A stretch of 64,000 nucleotides of DNA from WHSW01 sp963777775 (GTDB lineage Bacteria; Actinomycetota; Thermoleophilia; Solirubrobacterales; 70-9), in contig CAVZRL010000009.1 of the NCBI GenBank assembly GCA_963777775.1, positions 806,001 through 870,000 on the forward strand. The letters are read 5' to 3'. The notes under the pieces were generated by a model that worked only from the letters and a program-made list of their open reading frames with translations, ran no database searches and had not been told where the DNA came from. The translations under genes and the position numbers were made by a program. Positions 51,514 through 60,110 of the stretch are shown here, in pieces. Numbering within the stretch: position 1 is the first letter of the stretch; each line of letters starts with the position of its first letter.

Positions 51514-51648
51514 GTGCCCGCGGTCGTCAAGCCCAAGCCCTGGTGCCGCGGCTGCGGGGCGCCGCTCGAGCACGCGCTGAGCGCCTGCCCGCGCTGCGGC
51601 AAGCGCTCGTGGAGCAACCTGCTCGCCGGCTGGCTGCACCGCTACTGA
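51514..51648 (+). CDS. Small zinc-ribbon protein (44 residues)
   Basis: Short ORF downstream of msrA. Two CxxC knuckles (WCRGCG and CPRCGK) about ten residues apart form a minimal zinc ribbon; a Trp/Leu-rich C-terminal end follows (LLAGWLHRY). GTG 51514 is the first start after the msrA stop, 13 bases away, with only a weak purine-rich stretch before it. Function unknown; probably co-transcribed with msrA. Confidence 0.6.
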   Translation: MPAVVKPKPWCRGCGAPLEHALSACPRCGKRSWSNLLAGWLHRY

Positions 51649-51679
51649 CCCGGCACAGCCTTGCTGCGTGGTCGGCGGG

Positions 51680-53146
51680 TCAGGCGTTGATCGCCACGTA
51701 CTTGGTCTCGAGGAACTCGTGGATTCCCTCGTTGCCACCCTCGCGGCCGATGCCCGACTGCTTGACGCCGCCGAACGGCGCCCCGGCATTGGAGACGAGG
51801 CCCTGGTTGAGGCCGATCATCCCCGTCTCCAGGCCCTCGCAGACGCGCAGCGCGCGCTTGATGTCGCGGGTGAAGACGTAGGCGACGAGCCCGAACTCGG
51901 TCGCGTTCGCGGCCGCGATCGCCTCCTCCTCGGATGCGAAACCCTTGACCGGGGCGACCGGGCCGAAGATCTCCTCGGTCAGCACCCGGGCGCCGTCGGG
52001 GACGTCGGCGAGCACCGTCGGCTCGTAGAAGTAGCCGGCGCCGTCGCGGGCCTGGCCCCCGACCACGCACCTGGCGCCGCGCTCGACCGCGTCGCCGACC
52101 AGCTCGCCGACCTTGTCGCGCTGGGTGGCGTCGATCAGCGGCCCGATCTCGACCCCGTCCTCGGTCCCGCGGCCGAGCCGCATCGCACCCATCCGCTCGG
52201 CGAGCTGCTCGGCGAACTCGCCTGCGACCGGCTCGGCGACGTGGAAGCGGTTCGCCGACGTGCATGCCTCGCCGATGTTGCGCATCTTGGCGATCATTGC
52301 GCCCTCGATCGCCGCGTCGAGGTCGGCGTCTTCGAAGATCAGGAACGGGGCGTTGCCGCCGAGCTCCATCGAGACCTTGAGCACGTTCTCAGCCGCTTGG
52401 GCGATCAGTTTGCGGCCGACCTCGGTCGAGCCGGTGAAGGAGAGCTTTCGCAGCCGCGGGTCGCCGATGATCGGGGCCGAGATGTCGCTCGATGAGGTGC
52501 CGGTGACGACGTTCAGGACCCCGGGCGGCAGCCCGCACTCGGCCAGCAGCTCAGCGAGGGCGAGCATCGACAGCGGCGTCTGCTGGGCCGGCTTGACGAC
52601 CATCGTGCAGCCCGCAGCGACCGCCGGGCCGATCTTCCGCGTCCCCATCGCGTTCGGGAAGTTCCACGGGGTGATGAAGTACGAGGGGCCCACCGGCTGG
52701 CGCATGACCAGGACCCGCGAGGCGCCGTTACCGGCGGTCTTGAAGTAGCCGTCGATCCTCAGCGCCTCGCCCGAGAACCAGCGAAAGAACTCGGCCGCGT
52801 AGATGATCTCGGCCTTCGACTCGGCCACCGCCTTGCCCATCTCGAGCGTCATCAGCAGGGCGAGGTCGTCGGCGCGCTCGCTGAGCAGCTCGAAGGCCCG
52901 ATAGAGGATCTCGGAGCGCTCGTTTGGCGCCGAGGCGGCCCACTCCTCCTGGGCGGCGCATGCCGCGTCGATCGCCGCCTGCGCGTCGGCGGGCGTCGCG
53001 TTCGCGATCTCGCAGATCGCCTCCCCCGTCGCGGGATCCTCGATCGCGAACGTTGCAGCTCGCTCGGCGTCGCGCCACTCACCGCCGATGAAGAGCTGCT
53101 TCGGCGCTCGCTCGACGATCGACTGTTCCCGCGTCACGGTGCCCAT
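51680..53146 (-). CDS. NAD(P)-dependent aldehyde dehydrogenase (succinate-semialdehyde type)
   Basis: 488-residue ALDH. Cofactor site ITPWNFPNAMG and FTGSTEVGRKLI, catalytic Glu in MELGGNAPF and catalytic Cys in GEACTSANRF. Best overall match is the succinate-semialdehyde dehydrogenase group, but Ser/Thr around the active Cys differ from GabD, so the substrate is uncertain. ATG 53146 has a GGAGG Shine-Dalgarno five bases away, so the longer frame to 53302 is not used. Confidence 0.9.
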   Translation of the reverse strand: MGTVTREQSIVERAPKQLFIGGEWRDAERAATFAIEDPATGEAICEIANATPADAQAAIDAACAAQEEWAASAPNERSEILYRAFELLSERADDLALLMTLEMGKAVAESKAEIIYAAEFFRWFSGEALRIDGYFKTAGNGASRVLVMRQPVGPSYFITPWNFPNAMGTRKIGPAVAAGCTMVVKPAQQTPLSMLALAELLAECGLPPGVLNVVTGTSSSDISAPIIGDPRLRKLSFTGSTEVGRKLIAQAAENVLKVSMELGGNAPFLIFEDADLDAAIEGAMIAKMRNIGEACTSANRFHVAEPVAGEFAEQLAERMGAMRLGRGTEDGVEIGPLIDATQRDKVGELVGDAVERGARCVVGGQARDGAGYFYEPTVLADVPDGARVLTEEIFGPVAPVKGFASEEEAIAAANATEFGLVAYVFTRDIKRALRVCEGLETGMIGLNQGLVSNAGAPFGGVKQSGIGREGGNEGIHEFLETKYVAINA

Positions 53147-53253
53147 CTCAGCCTCCGTTCGGTTTCGCCCGCAGGGTATCGCCCGCCCTTGCAGCGCCCG
53201 CCTGACCGCGACTTCCGCCCCCCGTACGCTGTTTCGGTCAGGGGACGCGGACG

Positions 53254-54339
53254 ATGGCTTTCCGAATGCGCAGAATCGGCACCGTGCTGATCGCGGCGGC
53301 ACTGCTCGCGGCGACCGCGGCCGAGGGCTCGTGGACGATCAAGGGGCGCGGCTTCGGCCACGGGGTCGGCCTCTCGCAGTACGGGGCCTATGGGTTCGCG
53401 AAGCACGGTCGCAGCTACAAGCGCATCCTCGGCCACTACTACACGCAGACGAGGGTCGCGAAGACCGGCGGCCAGCAGGTCCGCGTGCTGCTCGGCTCGG
53501 GCGGTGGCTCGGTCGCCTTCAGCGGCGCCGAGCACGCTTGCGGGCGGCGGATCGAGCCGAACCGCCGCTACACGATGGCCGCCGGCGGAGGCGGTGTCGT
53601 GCTGCGCGCCGGCGACCGCCGGCTCAAGCGCTGCGGCAAGGAGGGCAGGGCGGGGAGCGGGCTGCGGATCGGCGGCTTCGGCCGCTACCGGGGCGCGGTA
53701 GTGGCCCGCAACGACGACGGCTCGCTGATGGTCATCAATCAGCTCGCGCTCGAGGCCTACGTCAAGGGAGTGGTCCCGAACGAGGTCCCGTCCTCGTGGC
53801 CGAAGCAGGCGCTTCGCGCTCAGGCGGTGGTCGCGCGTTCCTACGGCGTGGCGACCTCGCGCGGCGGCGCCTTCGACCACTACGCCGACACCCGGAGCCA
53901 GGTCTACGAGGGTCGGTCCTCGGAGACGAGCGCGACCAACGCGGCGGTCGCCAAGACCAGGCGCGAGGTGGTCAAGTACCGCGGCGAGGCCGCCGTCACC
54001 TACTACTTCTCGACCTCCGGCGGCCAGACCGAGAACTCGGAGTTCGGCTTCTCCGGCGGCAGCAAAGTGCCGTACCTGAAGTCGGTCGACGACCCGTTCG
54101 ACGATGTCTCTCCGGTCCACAGGTGGAGCGAGCGGCTCTCCGACGAGCGGATGGAGTCAGAGCTCTCGGGCCTGTTCGAGGGCAGGCTGAAACGGATCGA
54201 GGTGCTCGAGCGCGGCCGGTCGCCGCGAATCGTGCGCGCCCGTGTGGTCGGCTCGCGCGGCAGCACCGCGGTCAGCGGCGACACCCTGCGCGCGAGGCTC
54301 GAGCTGCGCTCGACCTGGGCCCGGTTCAAGCACCGCTAG
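53254..54339 (+). CDS. SpoIID/LytB-domain protein, secreted
   Basis: 361 residues with an N-terminal signal peptide (about 5-25). It opens with the GRGFGHGVGLSQYGAYG motif of the SpoIID family, then the conserved YVKGVVPNEVPSSWPKQALR block with the putative catalytic Glu, and STSGGQTENSEFGF. In sporulating bacteria SpoIID is a peptidoglycan lytic transglycosylase; here it is likely an envelope-remodelling protein. A TACGCT (53225-53230) and an AGGGGAC ribosome site precede ATG 53254. Confidence 0.88.
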   Translation: MAFRMRRIGTVLIAAALLAATAAEGSWTIKGRGFGHGVGLSQYGAYGFAKHGRSYKRILGHYYTQTRVAKTGGQQVRVLLGSGGGSVAFSGAEHACGRRIEPNRRYTMAAGGGGVVLRAGDRRLKRCGKEGRAGSGLRIGGFGRYRGAVVARNDDGSLMVINQLALEAYVKGVVPNEVPSSWPKQALRAQAVVARSYGVATSRGGAFDHYADTRSQVYEGRSSETSATNAAVAKTRREVVKYRGEAAVTYYFSTSGGQTENSEFGFSGGSKVPYLKSVDDPFDDVSPVHRWSERLSDERMESELSGLFEGRLKRIEVLERGRSPRIVRARVVGSRGSTAVSGDTLRARLELRSTWARFKHR

Positions 54340-54348
54340 AGGCGCGGC

Positions 54349-55335
54349 TCACCCGTCCGGGTCTGGCTGGAGCGGGATCCCGTGGTCGGTCTCGCGCGTC
54401 CCGAGCTCGTACGTCGCGGCGCCGACGCACTCGAGCCGGCGCGGCTGCCGCCCCTCTTGCTCGACGTTCAGCTCGAGGTCGCAGATCGAGCAGTTGAGCG
54501 TGTTGTGCTCGGGGCCGGCGGGATCGGCGTAGATCCAGGCGACGAAGTTGCGTGGCTCGGAGCCGACCCGCCCGCGGACCCTGATCTCGCGGCCGCCGAG
54601 CTCGAACTCGCATCGAGTTGGCGTCTCGTCGACCCTGATCGAGCGAATCCGGTCCAGTCCGCCGAGCCGGTGCAGCTCGCCGTCGAGGCTCAGCATCGCG
54701 TTGGCGATCCATGGAGTCGTCAATGGACCGATCTTGATCCGGCCGAGGCCGGCGTCGAACCAACCGGTGCCGCCGAGCAGCTCGTTGGCCTGGATCCAGC
54801 TCCAGCGCTCGGCGTGCTCGATGCCCCAGTTGTGTCCGACCATCCCCGGCCACCCGTCGAGCACGAACCGCTCGCCGTCGATCGTGATCACGCCCGAGAA
54901 GCGGGCGTCCGGGCATGGAGAGAGCAGCTTCGTCCTCGGCAGCCGCGCGGCGTAGAGAAACCGGTACGGCAGGTGATGGAAGGGCTCGGCCCGGGCCTCG
55001 TACTCGAGCTTCCAGCCGACCTTGATTGCTTCGGTCGCCAGCCCGCCGGACGCGCGGCCCGGCGCCAGCCGCGCTCCCGCAATCTCGATGTAGGCATCAC
55101 GGGGCACGCTCAGCGCCTCGGCCGGCACGGTCAGCTTCGCCGCCCGCGGTCGCGAGGCGCCGGCGTCGAAGAGCGTGAACCACAGCGCCCCGGTCGGCGC
55201 CTCGCCGGGCCGCTTGTGGACGGTGTGGCGGATCCAGACCGCGCGCCCGCCCCCGGGCCTGGTCAGCTTCAGGTAGAAGCTCTCGTAGTGCCCCGCCCCG
55301 AGTTCGACGCCGGGAAACCGCGCCGCGATCTCCAC
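54349..55335 (-). CDS. Lipocalin-like (tocopherol cyclase/CrtC-like) protein of unknown function
   Basis: 328 residues. The beta-rich sequence with GHYESFYLKLTRP, WIRHTVHKRP, DGWPGMVGHNWGIEHAERW and GWFDAGLGRIKIGP resembles the double-lipocalin fold of tocopherol cyclases and carotenoid hydratases; identification is tentative. No signal peptide. GTG 55335 lies eight bases after the phoD stop and gives the first conserved strand, so it is probably the second gene of a phoD operon. Confidence 0.6.
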   Translation of the reverse strand: MEIAARFPGVELGAGHYESFYLKLTRPGGGRAVWIRHTVHKRPGEAPTGALWFTLFDAGASRPRAAKLTVPAEALSVPRDAYIEIAGARLAPGRASGGLATEAIKVGWKLEYEARAEPFHHLPYRFLYAARLPRTKLLSPCPDARFSGVITIDGERFVLDGWPGMVGHNWGIEHAERWSWIQANELLGGTGWFDAGLGRIKIGPLTTPWIANAMLSLDGELHRLGGLDRIRSIRVDETPTRCEFELGGREIRVRGRVGSEPRNFVAWIYADPAGPEHNTLNCSICDLELNVEQEGRQPRRLECVGAATYELGTRETDHGIPLQPDPDG

Positions 55336-55343
55336 CGGGGCGG

Positions 55344-56987
55344 CTACTGCTTTGGGATCACGACCTGGGCGCAGGGCTGCGCCAGCGGATCGGTGCTGTC
55401 GCCGGTGTCGAGGACCGGTTGGTCGTTGGGATCGAGCAGGTCGATCGTCAGCCGGCTCTTCGTCACCTCGACCTGCGCGTAGCTGAACTGGTCCACCGAG
55501 GCGCACTGCATCCCGACTCCGTCCGGGGGTTGGGGCTTGAAGAAGAGGCTCTGCACCAGACCGCCCGCGCTGGGGATCCCGATCGTGTCGCTGATCTCAA
55601 GGCCGTAGTTCGCGGTCGCGATCGGGCCGGTGGTCACGTCGAGAATGCCCGAGTTCTGCACCCCGGCAGGCCCGAGCGTGTTGTAGCGGGCGTCGTTGAC
55701 CAGCGACGCGTGCACGTCCGCGGTCAGGAAGACGACGTTCTCGACCTTGTCCTGGAGGTAGTGCAGCACCTCCTGGCGCTCGGCCTCATAGCCTTCCCAG
55801 CGGTCGTACGGGTCGACGTAGTACTGCTGGATCGGGAGCTCGTTCATGATCACCTTGAAGGTCGCCTTCGAGTTCGCGATCTGCTTCTTGAACCGCTTCA
55901 GCTGCTTCGAGCCGAGCAGGGTCCTGCTCGGATCGTTGATCGAGTCGAGGCACGCCTGCGGGACCGGGTTGCCGAGCGCCGGGGCGATCACGGAGAACGC
56001 GTCCCGGACGCTCTGTGGAGCGGTCGGCGCGAAGTCGCGAGTCCCGGGCGGGTTGTCGCAGACGCTGGTGTAGTCCGAGGCCGTCGAGCGGAACGAGCGC
56101 TCGTCGAGGAAGAAGACCTCCAGGTTCTTGCCCCAGCGCACGGTGCGGTAGATGCCCTTGCCCTTGCTGTAGGTGATCGGGTTGTAGTCCGTGAACGCCT
56201 CGACCCCGCGCTCGTAGAGCTCCTCGCCGTCGATCTCGACCGTTCCGACCCCGAGCGGGAAGTTGTCAGCGCCCGGGGCGAAGTCGTTGATGAACTCGTG
56301 GTCGTCCCAGTGCGCGTAGTAGGCGGCCGACCCGCGCGCCTTCGCCCACGGCTTCATCCGCAGATTCGTCTTGTACGCCTCCCATTTCTGCTCCACGGTC
56401 AGCGCGAGATCGTCGAACGTGTAGCCCGGGACCTCGGTGTCCGAGTAGATCGTGTCGCCCATCAGCACGTTGAAGTCGTTGCGCTGCTGGCGAATCGCGT
56501 CCCAGATCTCGAAGTTGTTCCAGTACGGCTCTGTCTGCCCGGGCTCGGGCCGGGCGTCCTGGTCGCCCGAGAACCCGAACCGGATCGTCTGATTGGAGTT
56601 CGCGGCGGGAGCGGTGGTGAACTTGCCGGTGTCGGACTTGCGCCCGCCCTTCATGCAGAAGCGATAGCTGTAGGACGTCTCCGGGTCGAGATGCTTGACG
56701 CGCTTCTGGACCGTGTAGTCGCTGCCCCGCTTCGCCTTCAACCCGAGCTTGCCGGCATGCTTTGGGTCGCAGCGGCCGAACCCGCCGCGATCGGTGATCT
56801 GGAGCTCGACCTTGCCGGCCCGCTTCGCCTTCGCCCACAGGATCGCCGAGCTCGAGTCGACGTCGCCTGCCGCGACACCGAGCTCGAATCCTTTCGCCTT
56901 TGCCCCGGCGGCCGGGGCCGCGATCAGCGCTGCGAACGCGATCATCGCGAGCGCCAGGCCGAATCCCCTCCACCTCCGGGTAGCCAC
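55344..56987 (-). CDS. PhoD-like alkaline phosphatase family protein, secreted
   Basis: 547 residues. Signal peptide RRWRGFGLALAMIAFAALIA (twin Arg at the start, so Tat export is possible), an N-terminal PhoD domain with GVAAGDVDSSSAILWAKA, and the metallophosphatase core: GFSGDQD, LMGDTIYSD, HWDDHEFIND, FLTADVHASL. It likely releases phosphate from esters outside the cell. An ATG at 57005 overlaps the promoter; GTG 56987 lies 8 nt after TAGGGT and fits the leaderless pattern. Confidence 0.88.
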   Translation of the reverse strand: MATRRWRGFGLALAMIAFAALIAAPAAGAKAKGFELGVAAGDVDSSSAILWAKAKRAGKVELQITDRGGFGRCDPKHAGKLGLKAKRGSDYTVQKRVKHLDPETSYSYRFCMKGGRKSDTGKFTTAPAANSNQTIRFGFSGDQDARPEPGQTEPYWNNFEIWDAIRQQRNDFNVLMGDTIYSDTEVPGYTFDDLALTVEQKWEAYKTNLRMKPWAKARGSAAYYAHWDDHEFINDFAPGADNFPLGVGTVEIDGEELYERGVEAFTDYNPITYSKGKGIYRTVRWGKNLEVFFLDERSFRSTASDYTSVCDNPPGTRDFAPTAPQSVRDAFSVIAPALGNPVPQACLDSINDPSRTLLGSKQLKRFKKQIANSKATFKVIMNELPIQQYYVDPYDRWEGYEAERQEVLHYLQDKVENVVFLTADVHASLVNDARYNTLGPAGVQNSGILDVTTGPIATANYGLEISDTIGIPSAGGLVQSLFFKPQPPDGVGMQCASVDQFSYAQVEVTKSRLTIDLLDPNDQPVLDTGDSTDPLAQPCAQVVIPKQ

Positions 56988-56995
56988 TGAGGCGA

Positions 56996-57005
56996 ACCCT
57001 AACAT
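56996..57005. promoter_or_regulatory. Shared divergent -10 element (phoD-like / SLT-M15)
   Basis: ACCCTAACAT: minus-strand TAGGGT (57001-56996) and plus-strand TAACAT (57000-57005) overlap by TA. Start codons at 56987 and 57014 are each 8 nt away. Confidence 0.55.
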
Positions 57006-57013
57006 GGGACTCC

Positions 57014-58531
57014 GTGCACGACGAGCGGTCCGGCTGGGGGTTCTTCGCTCGCGTCGTCGCGGGCACGCTGCTGCTTGCGCTCGCCGCGGTGGCGCTGGCA
57101 GCGCTCGCGCTCGCGCTCGGACTCGGCCAGCGCGACCCGCTCGAGCTCGACGTGGCGCGGATCGCGCGCAAGGCGAGCGCTGCCGCCGCTCCCGAGGCCG
57201 ATCCGCTCGCCTGGAGCGCCGCGCGGCAGCGCGAATTCGAGCGCCGTGCCGCGATCGGCGCCTCGCACGTGATCTACGAGATGAGCCCCGGCGGGGTGCT
57301 CGCCTCCGCCGAGCGCACGGCGGCCTACCGGCCCGAGATCGAGGCGGCGGCGGTTCGCCACGGGGTGGACCCCGACACGCTCGAAGCCGTCCTCTTCCTC
57401 GAGAGCGCCGGCCGCCCCGATGTGATCGCGGGCCCGACCCCGGAGTCGGCCTCGGGCCTGGCGCAGATCATTCCCTCGACCGCGACCGAGCTGCTCGGGA
57501 TGGAGGTCGACCTGGCGGCGAGTGTCGCGCTGACCGAGAGGATCGGCGACTCGGACGGCCCGAGGGAAACCGACCGGCTGCTCGCCGAGCGCGCCCGGGT
57601 CGACGAGCGCTTCGATCCCGAGCGCGCGATCGACGGCGCCGCGCGCTACCTGGCGATCGCGAGCGAGCGGTTCGGGGCCGACGACCTCGCGGTCGTCTCC
57701 TACCACATGGGAATCGGCAACCTCGAGAGCGTCTTGCGCGCCTACGCCGACGCCGGCGCGGACGAGCCGATCGGCGATCTGGTCGCCGACGAGGGCCTCT
57801 CCTACGCCCGCGTCTACTTCGACTCCTCTCCCGATGCCGATCGCGACGCATACGAGCTGCTCGCCGGCTTCGGCGACGAGTCGTCGGAGTACCTGTGGAA
57901 GGTGCGCGCTTCGGAGCAGGTCATGCGCCTCTACCGCGACGATCCCGAGCAGCTCGCCGAGATCGCCGAGCTGGCGACCTCAAAGGCGACCCTGGAAGAG
58001 GTCTTTCACCCCGAGGCCGAGACAGAGGTCTTCGAGGACCCCGACGCGATCGAGGACGCACTCGCCGACGGCGAGCTCGCCGAGCTCCCGTTCGACCCCG
58101 GGCTGGGCTGGGTTCCGGACAAGCGGCTGGGCGAGCTCGCGGGCGAGCTCGACCGCTCACCGGAGCTCTACCGCGCGCTGCGTCCCGAGGCGCTGGCGAC
58201 GCTGAGCTACCTCGCCGGCTTGGTCTTGCTCGAGTCCAACCAGCCGGCGCCGCTGCTGGTCAGCAGCGCGGTCCGCGACCGCTCCTACCAGGAGCTGCTG
58301 CTCGGCGTCAACCCCGAAGCGACTCCGGAGTACTCGCTGCACACGACCGGGTGGGCGTTCGACATTCGCCGCGAGTACGCCTCCAAGCGCCAGGCCGAGG
58401 CCTTTCAGCAGGCGCTCGATCGCCTCAGCGCGCTGGCGCTGATCGACTACGCGGTCGAGCCGGGCGCGATTCACGTCACGGTCTCAAAGCTCGGCGCCGA
58501 GCTGCTCGAGCCTGGCGCGCGCGGCGGCTGA
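57014..58531 (+). CDS. Lytic transglycosylase fused to M15-like peptidase domain
   Basis: 505 residues. One N-terminal membrane anchor (about 12-38), then an SLT transglycosylase domain (about 100-250) with VLFLESAGRPDVIAGP (catalytic Glu), GLAQIIPSTATELLG and VVSYHMGIGNL. A Glu/Asp-rich middle follows, then a C-terminal M15/DUF5715-like domain with SLHTTGWAFDI (His, Asp ligands) and AIHVTVS (second His). Both halves cut peptidoglycan, one the glycan, one the peptide. GTG 57014 is 8 nt after TAACAT. Confidence 0.87.
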   Translation: MHDERSGWGFFARVVAGTLLLALAAVALAALALALGLGQRDPLELDVARIARKASAAAAPEADPLAWSAARQREFERRAAIGASHVIYEMSPGGVLASAERTAAYRPEIEAAAVRHGVDPDTLEAVLFLESAGRPDVIAGPTPESASGLAQIIPSTATELLGMEVDLAASVALTERIGDSDGPRETDRLLAERARVDERFDPERAIDGAARYLAIASERFGADDLAVVSYHMGIGNLESVLRAYADAGADEPIGDLVADEGLSYARVYFDSSPDADRDAYELLAGFGDESSEYLWKVRASEQVMRLYRDDPEQLAEIAELATSKATLEEVFHPEAETEVFEDPDAIEDALADGELAELPFDPGLGWVPDKRLGELAGELDRSPELYRALRPEALATLSYLAGLVLLESNQPAPLLVSSAVRDRSYQELLLGVNPEATPEYSLHTTGWAFDIRREYASKRQAEAFQQALDRLSALALIDYAVEPGAIHVTVSKLGAELLEPGARGG

Positions 58532-58534
58532 GGC

Positions 58535-59023
58535 TCAGGCGCCCGGCGGCCACTCGAGGCGCGTCTCGGTCAGCTCCGAGTCCCAGTCGGCGTAGGCCTC
58601 GCGGGCCGACACGGTGCGCTCGGCGACCGAGGCGCCGTAGCGCGCGGCGAGCTCGTTGGGCGGGTAGTCGAGCACCTCGTCGTCGCCGCGGCGGGTGCCG
58701 ACCATCAGGATCGCGCACGGCCGCTCGCCGGTGCCGACGAAGATGTGCTCGGTTCCCGCCGGGCAGTGGACGAAGTCCCAGGCGCGCAGGCTGCGCTCCT
58801 CGCCCTCGAGGATCAGCCTGCACTCGCCCGCGAGCACAAGGAAGTCCTCCTGAGCGTTCTCGGAGTGATACTTGCCGTTCGGCTGGTTCGGCCCGAGCAC
58901 GTGGATGTTGATCCCGAAGTCCGGAAACCGGGCGTCGGGCGGCTCGAAGGGAACGTAGGTCCCGCCCTGCACGTGTGAGAGCGCGCGCGCCTCGGCGACG
59001 TTGACGATGAACGGCTCGTCCAT
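58535..59023 (-). CDS. Cupin-domain protein
   Basis: 162 residues with one cupin barrel: GKYHSENAQEDFLVLAGE (cupin motif 1, metal His) and WDFVHCPAGTEHIFVG (motif 2, His). Function unknown; many are metal-dependent isomerases or sensors. ATG 59023 has GAGAGGA as ribosome site; the longer frame overlaps ychF. Convergent with the SLT-M15 gene and last in the PAP2-ychF-cupin run. Confidence 0.8.
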   Translation of the reverse strand: MDEPFIVNVAEARALSHVQGGTYVPFEPPDARFPDFGINIHVLGPNQPNGKYHSENAQEDFLVLAGECRLILEGEERSLRAWDFVHCPAGTEHIFVGTGERPCAILMVGTRRGDDEVLDYPPNELAARYGASVAERTVSAREAYADWDSELTETRLEWPPGA

Positions 59024-59036
59024 CGCGGTGATCCTC

Positions 59037-60110
59037 TCAGACCTTGATGTGGACGACGTCGCCATCCGCGACCACGTAGTCGCGGCCTTCGATGCGAAGC
59101 AGCCCGCGATCGCGGGCGCCGGCGTAGCCGCCGGCCTCGACCAGGTCGTCCCAGGCGACCACCTCGGCGCGCACGAACGCGGCCTGGATCTGGGTGTGGA
59201 CCTCGCCGGCGGCCTCCCATGCGGTCGAGCCGCGGGGCAGGCTGCGCGCCATCGCCTCCTTGCCGGCGTCGGCGGTGAAGAAGACGATCAGGTCGAGCAG
59301 GTCGAAGGCGCCGTGGACGACCAGCTCGAGTCCCGACTCTGCGATCCCGAGCGCGCCTCGCATCTCGGCCGCCTCGGCTTCGTCGAGCTCGCCGAGCTCG
59401 GATTCGACCCGGGCGGAGACGGCGACCGCGACCGCCCCGCGTCCGCGCGCGTGCTCGGCGACCGCGGCCGGGACCTCGTCAACTCCCTCGTCGACATTGG
59501 CCACGTAGAGGACCGGCTTCGAGGTCAGCGCAGCAAGCTTGCGCGGCGCATCGGCTGCCGCGTCGGGGGCGGGCAGCGAGCGGACCGGGCGCCCTCCGGC
59601 GAGTCCTTCGACCACCGCTTCCAGCCAGTCACGCTCGGCGACCGCCTGCTTGTCGCGCGAGCGGGCCAGCTTGGCGACCCGCTCGAGCCGGCGCTCGGCC
59701 TGCTCGAGGTCGGCGGCCAGGAGCTCGGTCTCGATCAGCTCGATGTCGTCGAGCGGGTCGATCCGGCCCTCCGGGTGGGGGACGCCGGCGGTGGCGTGGC
59801 AGCGGACCACGTGGCAGATCGCCTCGGTCTCGCGAATCGCGGCGAGAAACTTGTTGCCCAGCCCCTCGCCCTGCGAGGCGCCCCGCACCAAGCCCGCGAG
59901 GTCGTTGAACTCGATCGTCTCGGGTACCGCCTCGCTCGAGCCGACCGTGGCGGCGACCCGCCCCAGACGCGGATCCGGGATCGGAACCACGGCGACGTTC
60001 GGGTCGATCGTCGTGAACGGATAGTCGCCGGTTTCGGCGCCGGCCCGGGTGAGGCCGTTGAAGAGGGTGGACTTGCCGGCGTTCGGAAGGCCGACGATTC
60101 CGATCCTCAC
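59037..60110 (-). CDS. ychF: Redox-regulated ATPase YchF (Obg-like GTPase family)
   Basis: 357 residues. P-loop GLPNAGKSTLFNGLTRAG at the N-terminus, DLAGLVRGASQGEGLGNKFL (switch II region), NVDEG in place of NKxE (so ATP rather than GTP), and a C-terminal TGS domain with RSLPRGSTAWEAAGEVHT. It binds ribosomes and modulates translation of leaderless transcripts in E. coli. GTG 60110 overlaps the PAP2 stop (GTGA). Confidence 0.94.
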   Translation of the reverse strand: MRIGIVGLPNAGKSTLFNGLTRAGAETGDYPFTTIDPNVAVVPIPDPRLGRVAATVGSSEAVPETIEFNDLAGLVRGASQGEGLGNKFLAAIRETEAICHVVRCHATAGVPHPEGRIDPLDDIELIETELLAADLEQAERRLERVAKLARSRDKQAVAERDWLEAVVEGLAGGRPVRSLPAPDAAADAPRKLAALTSKPVLYVANVDEGVDEVPAAVAEHARGRGAVAVAVSARVESELGELDEAEAAEMRGALGIAESGLELVVHGAFDLLDLIVFFTADAGKEAMARSLPRGSTAWEAAGEVHTQIQAAFVRAEVVAWDDLVEAGGYAGARDRGLLRIEGRDYVVADGDVVHIKV

